DNA of 64,000 nucleotides from Tannerellaceae bacterium (GTDB lineage Bacteria; Bacteroidota; Bacteroidia; Bacteroidales; Tannerellaceae): NCBI GenBank assembly GCA_021201295.1, contig JAJQFE010000016.1, positions 1 to 64,000 of the forward strand, read 5' to 3'. Shown piece by piece: positions 59,496 to 64,000 of this stretch (position 1 is its first letter; each line of letters starts with the position of its first letter). The notes under the pieces were generated by a model. It saw only the letters and a program-made list of their open reading frames with translations, ran no database searches and was not told where the DNA came from. The position numbers and the translations under genes were made by a program.

Positions 59496-60230
59496 ATGAA
59501 GAAAATAATAATTGGGGGATTTATAGGCTTACTATTTGCTTCTTGCAGTAGCGAAAATGATCCAATAGAATCAGGAAATAGTTCCGGGGATTTTGATAAT
59601 ACAAGTATTAAAATAGTATTAGTAGATGAGACATTACAAGATAGATTGAGTCCTGAGTCCTCCGTCTATATGGGGGAAGTGTCAGTAAATGGGATAGAAA
59701 TTCTGTATCCTTACAATGGGAAAAAGCTTACACTTTTACAGTTATGGCCTACATTGACACAAGGATTGGCTGAGTTTCCGGAAGACTTCCAGACAGTACG
59801 GCCTCCTTACCGGAAGACTGAAGAATATAATATTAATGAATATACTTTCGGATACTATTACTTAGCTGCAAATCCCTACTCTGTTCTCTTAGAAGGAGAT
59901 ATTACATATGTCTATATAAGATATGCGGATGGGCAGGAGGATGAAATCAAAGTGCAGATTTTCAAAAACAAAGCGGATACGCTTCTTCTTATGCGCAGAA
60001 TCTGGATTAATGGTGAATTAGTGTATGAAATGTCAGAAAATACGATTTTATTCTATGATGGTATATTACCGGATTCTATAGATATAACTGTTGATCCGGA
60101 TGCCTTCAAGGATTATTATAATCCGAAATATTACCCCTGGCTGGAACCTGTTTTAGATGATAATGGGAATCAAATCGGTACCAATGTGCGTCCTCAGTCT
60201 GGCAGTGATGCCATTGTAATCATGAAATAA
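59496..60230 (+). CDS. Lipoprotein paired with the C10 peptidase
   Basis: The 244-residue protein has a lipobox (LLFASC) at Cys17 and an acidic, Tyr-rich domain of beta character, without a motif I can name. It starts 22 bp after the peptidase gene, so the two are likely co-transcribed. By analogy with protease-inhibitor pairs (SpeB/Spi, staphopain/staphostatin, Bfp/Bfi) it might restrain or present the protease, but nothing in the sequence shows this, and it is much larger than staphostatins. Confidence 0.65.
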   Translation: MKKIIIGGFIGLLFASCSSENDPIESGNSSGDFDNTSIKIVLVDETLQDRLSPESSVYMGEVSVNGIEILYPYNGKKLTLLQLWPTLTQGLAEFPEDFQTVRPPYRKTEEYNINEYTFGYYYLAANPYSVLLEGDITYVYIRYADGQEDEIKVQIFKNKADTLLLMRRIWINGELVYEMSENTILFYDGILPDSIDITVDPDAFKDYYNPKYYPWLEPVLDDNGNQIGTNVRPQSGSDAIVIMK

Positions 60231-60253
60231 CAGGATTACATTCGTAGAAACAG

Positions 60254-60288
60254 AAAAGCCCTGTCATTGTATAGTGTGACAGGGCTTT
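60254..60288. terminator. Terminator between convergent genes
   Basis: AAAGCCCTGTCA / TGACAGGGCTTT with a 10-nt loop, between the lipoprotein and GGGtGRT genes. Confidence 0.9.
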
Positions 60289-60312
60289 ATCCTATAGAAT
60301 AAAATTCAATTC

Positions 60313-61311
60313 TTATTTCATTGCTTCTTCGATCGCAACAGCAATCGCAACAGTAGCACCTACCATTGGGTTGTTACCCATTCCTAAGAATCCCATCATT
60401 TCTACGTGAGCAGGAACGGATGAAGATCCGGCGAACTGAGCGTCACCGTGCATACGGCCCATGGTGTCGGTCATACCGTAAGAAGCCGGACCTGCTGCCA
60501 TGTTGTCCGGGTGAAGGGTACGTCCTGTACCACCTCCTGAAGCTACTGAGAAGTAGTTACGGCCATTTTCCAGACATTCTTTTTTGTAAGTTCCTGCAAC
60601 CGGATGCTGGAAACGGGTTGGGTTGGTTGAGTTACCGGTGATGGATACGTCTACCCCTTCAGCACGCATCACAGCCACCCCTTCGCGAACGTCATCACAA
60701 CCGTAACATCTTACTTTTGCACGAAGTCCGTCTGAATAAGGATATTCTTTTACGATGTTTAATTTACCGGTTAAGTAGTCGAACTGGGTCTGTACATAGG
60801 TAAAACCATTAATACGTGAAATGATCATTGCAGCATCTTTACCCAGACCATTCAGGATTACGCGCAGAGGTTCTTTACGCACTTTATTTGCTTTTTCAGC
60901 GATTTTGATAGCTCCTTCGGCAGCAGCAAACGATTCGTGGCCGGCTAAGAAGGCAAAACATTTAGTTTCTTCGCGAAGCAGACGTGCTCCTAAGTTTCCG
61001 TGTCCGATCCCTACTTTGCGGTCATCTGCTACAGAACCTTTGATACAGAATGCCTGCAACCCGATACCGATTGCTTCGGCTGCATCAGCAGCTATTGTAC
61101 AACCTTTTTTGATAGCGATGGCAGCACCTACAACATAGGCCCATGCCGCATTTTCAAAACAGATCGGTTGAGTTTCTTTACACATGGTGTAAGGGTCAAT
61201 ACCTTTTGCATCGCAGATAGCTTTAGCATCTTCGATACCGTTGATACCATATTCTTTTAAAACCGCGTTGATCGTATCTATACGGCGGTCGTAACTTTCA
61301 AATAAAGCCAT
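60313..61311 (-). CDS. GGGtGRT protein
   Basis: The 332-residue protein carries the name-giving SGGGTGRTLHPDN motif near residue 267 and a GHGNLGARLLREETKCFAF segment near the middle. GGGtGRT proteins are widespread in anaerobic Bacteroidales and Firmicutes and nearly always sit next to a NifU-like scaffold, as here. Function is not established; a role tied to Fe-S or thiol chemistry is a reasonable inference. The gene is intact and follows a small membrane protein gene by 7 bp. Confidence 0.9.
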   Translation of the reverse strand: MALFESYDRRIDTINAVLKEYGINGIEDAKAICDAKGIDPYTMCKETQPICFENAAWAYVVGAAIAIKKGCTIAADAAEAIGIGLQAFCIKGSVADDRKVGIGHGNLGARLLREETKCFAFLAGHESFAAAEGAIKIAEKANKVRKEPLRVILNGLGKDAAMIISRINGFTYVQTQFDYLTGKLNIVKEYPYSDGLRAKVRCYGCDDVREGVAVMRAEGVDVSITGNSTNPTRFQHPVAGTYKKECLENGRNYFSVASGGGTGRTLHPDNMAAGPASYGMTDTMGRMHGDAQFAGSSSVPAHVEMMGFLGMGNNPMVGATVAIAVAIEEAMK

Positions 61312-61318
61312 TGTATTT

Positions 61319-61510
61319 TTACTTTTTTAAATTCTTATTAATCAGGAATAGTGATAGTAGAAAATTGAAAACAAGTACACCTCCGCAACAGGCAATGTAG
61401 AAAGCTAACCAGGGACGGTCCGGCTTGATTACAAAGTAGCTGATAAGCGTTCCCAATATGGTGATGATTATCAGTCCGGTTACGATATGTGTAAGTGTTT
61501 TTTTATTCAT
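61319..61510 (-). CDS. Small two-helix membrane protein
   Basis: The 63-residue protein has two membrane helices (HIVTGLIIITILGTLISYFV and AFYIACCGGVLVFNFLLSLF). The Cys pair CC lies in the second helix. It sits between, and overlaps by 8 bp, the scaffold gene, so it is part of the GGGtGRT module. No family is recognised. Confidence 0.7.
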   Translation of the reverse strand: MNKKTLTHIVTGLIIITILGTLISYFVIKPDRPWLAFYIACCGGVLVFNFLLSLFLINKNLKK

Positions 61511-62195
61511 GTCGAGGGTCGATATATTTTACAGCTTCATTGAAACGACCGTATGAGCCTTTTGCTTTTTCCAGTGCTTCGTTAGCATCTATACCTTTCT
61601 TAACCATATCCATGAATTTACCCAGGTGGATGAATTCATATCCGATTACCTGATCATCTGCGTCTAATGCCATGCGGGTGCAGTAACCTTCTGCCATTTC
61701 CAGATAACGAACTCCTTTTGCTACAGTACCAAACATCGTACCTACCTGGCTGCGTAACCCTTTACCTAAGTCTTCCAGACTGGCTCCGATAGGCAGACCA
61801 CCTTCTGAGAAAGCTGACTGAGTACGTCCGTAAACGATCTGTAGGAATAATTCACGCATAGCCGTGTTGATTGCATCACAAACCAGGTCGGTGTTCAATG
61901 CTTCCAGCAATGTTTTACCCGGAAGGATCTCAGATGCCATAGCCGCAGAGTGGGTCATACCGGAACAACCTACGGTTTCTACCAGGGCTTCCTGAATGAT
62001 TCCTTCTTTTACGTTAAGTGTTAGTTTACATGTACCCTGTTGTGGAGCACACCATCCCACACCGTGAGTCAAACCTGAGATGTCAGTGATCTGTTTAGAT
62101 CTAACCCATTTTCCTTCTTCAGGGATAGGAGCACTTTCGTGGTTCGCTCCTTTTTTTACAATACACATCTGTTGTACTTCATGTGAATAAATCAT
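61503..62195 (-). CDS. NifU-like iron-sulfur scaffold protein
   Basis: The 230-residue protein belongs to the IscU/NifU N-terminal family: a Cys in VGWCAPQQGTCKL, another in VETVGCSGMTHSAAMASE and one in LVCDAINTAMREL provide candidate cluster ligands. It is longer than housekeeping IscU (about 130 residues) because of a C-terminal extension. Paired GGGtGRT/scaffold genes suggest a specialised Fe-S role rather than the main ISC pathway. Confidence 0.85.
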   Translation of the reverse strand: MIYSHEVQQMCIVKKGANHESAPIPEEGKWVRSKQITDISGLTHGVGWCAPQQGTCKLTLNVKEGIIQEALVETVGCSGMTHSAAMASEILPGKTLLEALNTDLVCDAINTAMRELFLQIVYGRTQSAFSEGGLPIGASLEDLGKGLRSQVGTMFGTVAKGVRYLEMAEGYCTRMALDADDQVIGYEFIHLGKFMDMVKKGIDANEALEKAKGSYGRFNEAVKYIDPRHE

Positions 62196-62288
62196 AGTTG
62201 CTAATTATTATTTTTTAAGATGATAATAAAACTTCGTACTTCGTTTGTTATTTATCTTACCTATTGGTTCATTAATTAAAAGTCTGTG

Positions 62289-62296
62289 CAAATGTA
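62289..62296 (-). promoter_or_regulatory. Promoter -7 element for the scaffold/GGGtGRT operon
   Basis: On the minus strand TACATTTG matches TAnnTTTG, 93 bp before the scaffold gene. Confidence 0.5.
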
Positions 62297-62345
62297 GCTT
62301 TTTTTCTTTAGGTCTACAATATGCAAAACTTCTGTTTTAAGGGGT

Positions 62346-62394
62346 GCATACGGGGGAAATTTATCCCGGGTCTTTTTTGTTTTCCTCCGTATGC
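62346..62394 (-). terminator. Terminator after the thioredoxin-like gene
   Basis: A 14-bp stem (GCATACGGGGGAAA / TTTCCTCCGTATGC, one G-U) with a 21-nt loop, 14 bp beyond the stop of the TlpA-like gene. Confidence 0.65.
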
Positions 62395-62408
62395 TTTTGC
62401 TTTATATC

Positions 62409-63550
62409 TTAATCTAAAAGAGTGGCTAATTTAGCATCCAGATCCGCTCCATGGATATATTTATCAATGATCTTTCCATCTTTATCAATCAGCACGGTAT
62501 GAGGGATCGAGTTTACCCCATATATAGCTGCTCCCGCATTTTTCCATTCCTGCAGGTCAGAAAGCTGTGGTCAGGTAATGTTCAGATCTTTGATCCCTTT
62601 TTTCCAGGCTGCCTGATTGCTGTCTAATGATATTCCTACAATTTCAAAGCCTTTGCCTTTGTACTTCCTGTAAGCTTCTACCAGAAGGGGCATATCCCGC
62701 CGGCAGGGAGGACACCAGGAAGCCCAGAAATCCACCAGTACTACTTTTCCGTTTCCTACATATTCCGATAGAGGATGCAGTTGGCCTTTGGTATCTGCCA
62801 TTTCAAAATCAGTGAACTCTTTACCAATGGCAACTTTCTGTAAAACCGTTAAATGATCCACCACTTTTTCAACTTCTGGAACTGCGACAAAGGTAGCATC
62901 TGCTCTGTCTATGATCTCTTTCCGTTCCTCTTCACTCAGGTTATAGCGGAAATCATACAACATTTACCTCCAGTTTGTTTATCCGTATTTTTCAGAATAT
63001 AATCTTTTACTAATGCGGTAATATCATTTTCAATCGTTTCGTACCTGTCTTCTGCCTGTTGGGCTATGGCCGGATTGTCTGAATTCATTAATCCGGTCAG
63101 ATCGCTTTGTTGCATTCTGAGATTCAGGATCTGGGCCTGCAGGGCGGCATACGCATCATTCTCCGGAGTTCCTTTGGCATGGGATTGTTGCTCATCTAAT
63201 GTGATCTGCAGTTTCCCGTTTTCCAGAATAAAGGTGGACGCGTGCGGCATGTTTTGTCCGCCTGGAACACGTGTGGGAGGAACAATATAGTCATCAAACC
63301 GGATCGTTCTTAACACCGGTTCTTTCTGTACACCGGTGAACGTAAAGCTACCGTTTTGTGCCAGGGCACTATCTAATCTATTTCCGGCATGTACTCCATT
63401 GGAACCTAATCCGTATTCTTCCAGACAAACATAGGTACCTTCCAGATCCGGGTGGGTAACAGTTCCCTTGATTTCATAGCCAGGTTTTTCACTACATGAA
63501 ACAGTCATCATAACTGTTGCTGTAAGAAGTAAAATCTTTTTCATACTCAC
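62409..63550 (-). pseudogene. TlpA/ResA-like thioredoxin lipoprotein with DUF4369, frameshift and stop
   Basis: The reconstructed protein of about 380 residues has a lipobox (MMTVSC), a DUF4369 N-terminal domain (YEIKGTVTHPDLEGTYVCL) and a thioredoxin domain with the redox motif WCPPC (VVLVDFWASWCPPCRRDM). It would reduce disulfides or deliver electrons in the periplasm. The frame changes in a T3 run at 62963-62965 (plus strand; one base missing). A TGA at 62571-62573 replaces a probable Trp codon (NIT-stop-PQLSDLQEW). The frame then ends normally (KLATLLD). Confidence 0.75.
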
Positions 63551-63985
63551 AATCTTTTTATATAAATCAAAACTTTGCTCGTTCGATGATCCGGAAACCG
63601 ACTCCTGACCGGATGGATCCGGTCCGTAAGGAAATAATCAGAAATAGGTAGCCTACCTATATAATTGATTAAGATATCGATCTTTATCCGTTACGAAGGT
63701 ATGTCATTCCATTTATTTTCAGGTTGTATTTTCATGAAAAAGATGTAAGAATTTAATTATTATTAAGAAGCCTCTGAAACGGCTTTCTTTTTTAAATAAA
63801 AAATCCGATATTTGCGCCTCGGAAACTTGAAAAAAGTAGTCAAAGTAGTTAAGTAGTCAGAGTAGCAAGTGGAAATATGCCTGACTCCTTACCTTCTGAA
63901 TGAGCGGAGCGAATGATAACTCCTTTAAATACTTATTATTAACTACTGATTTAAAGAATATTCTACATAAAAATCAAACTGAGAA
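63551..63985. other. Intergenic region with candidate promoter
   Basis: GATATTTG at 63807-63814 (plus strand, 7 of 8 consensus bases) may be the -7 element of a gene starting beyond the window. A weak hairpin (GAAGCC / GGCTTTC) lies near 63767-63787. Otherwise nothing is seen. An ATG at 63986 follows, but only five codons are present. Confidence 0.35.
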
Positions 63986-64000
63986 ATGACTAAAAGTGCA

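Noticed and set aside
1-64000. Stop-codon reassignment (TAG to Gln or TGA to Trp)
   Set aside because: TAG and TGA occur inside genes, but TAG also ends intact genes (e.g. the ABC exporter and the NagZ fusion), and TGG and CAG codons are used normally everywhere.
63986-64000. Start of a further gene at the right edge
   Set aside because: Only five codons after an ATG are visible, too little to support a gene.

Overview
The window looks like chromosomal DNA of a host-associated, anaerobic member of the Bacteroidales (Bacteroidota). Supporting evidence: many starts are preceded by the Bacteroidota -7 promoter element TAnnTTTG and have weak Shine-Dalgarno sequences; there is a bacterial serine palmitoyltransferase, an N-succinylornithine-type carbamoyltransferase, DUF5606 and DUF4377 proteins, a NagZ/beta-lactamase-fold fusion, a C10 (streptopain-type) peptidase and a GGGtGRT protein. 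I do not assign genus or species.

Layout. 1-2.7 kb: a broken lipoprotein gene and a degenerate IS3-family element. 2.7-10.3 kb: sphingolipid genes (spt with a divergent lipid kinase), trmN6-like methyltransferase, lon, DUF5606, rplS, NIPSNAP. 10.4-24.5 kb: NagZ/serine-hydrolase fusion, CobD-like aminotransferase, lipocalin, several transporters (DUF554, CorA, NhaP-type, DMT, ABC exporter), an Lrp regulator and a Ser/Thr/Asn-rich secreted protein. 24.6-32.2 kb: DUF4377 lipoprotein, CE7 esterase, then a minus-strand run of XRE-cupin regulator, acyl-CoA synthetase, proB, proA and argF'. 32.4-44.1 kb: housekeeping genes (pheS, crcB, nth, murB, upp, pgk, panB, kbl) with an AlaX-like editing protein, a PHP phosphatase and a broken HTH regulator. 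44.4-49.4 kb: a striking 22-bp palindromic tandem array, copA and uvrD. 49.4-57.8 kb: an MBL hydrolase, a TPR protein and a seven-gene carotenoid operon (crtI, crtB, idi, second crtI, cruF-like, acyltransferase, glycosyltransferase) with overlapping genes and a palindrome just upstream. 58.1-64 kb: C10 peptidase, lipoprotein, GGGtGRT/Fe-S scaffold module and a TlpA-like thioredoxin.

The most pervasive oddity is damage. Eighteen chromosomal genes plus the IS element carry single-base frameshifts, nearly all in homopolymer runs, or single in-frame stops, while the protein sequence on both sides stays well conserved. The longest genes (lon, uvrD, copA, the NagZ fusion) are intact. Either the assembly has residual errors or this lineage is in an early phase of gene decay; reads would decide. 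Broken genes are listed as pseudogene with the reconstructed span, but each may be a functional gene in the real cell.

Candidate new biology: the 22-bp palindromic array between copA and kbl; an acyl-glycosyl-carotenoid type pathway without a visible oxygen-dependent step in an apparent gut anaerobe, with its putative operator; and the lipoprotein paired with the C10 protease.
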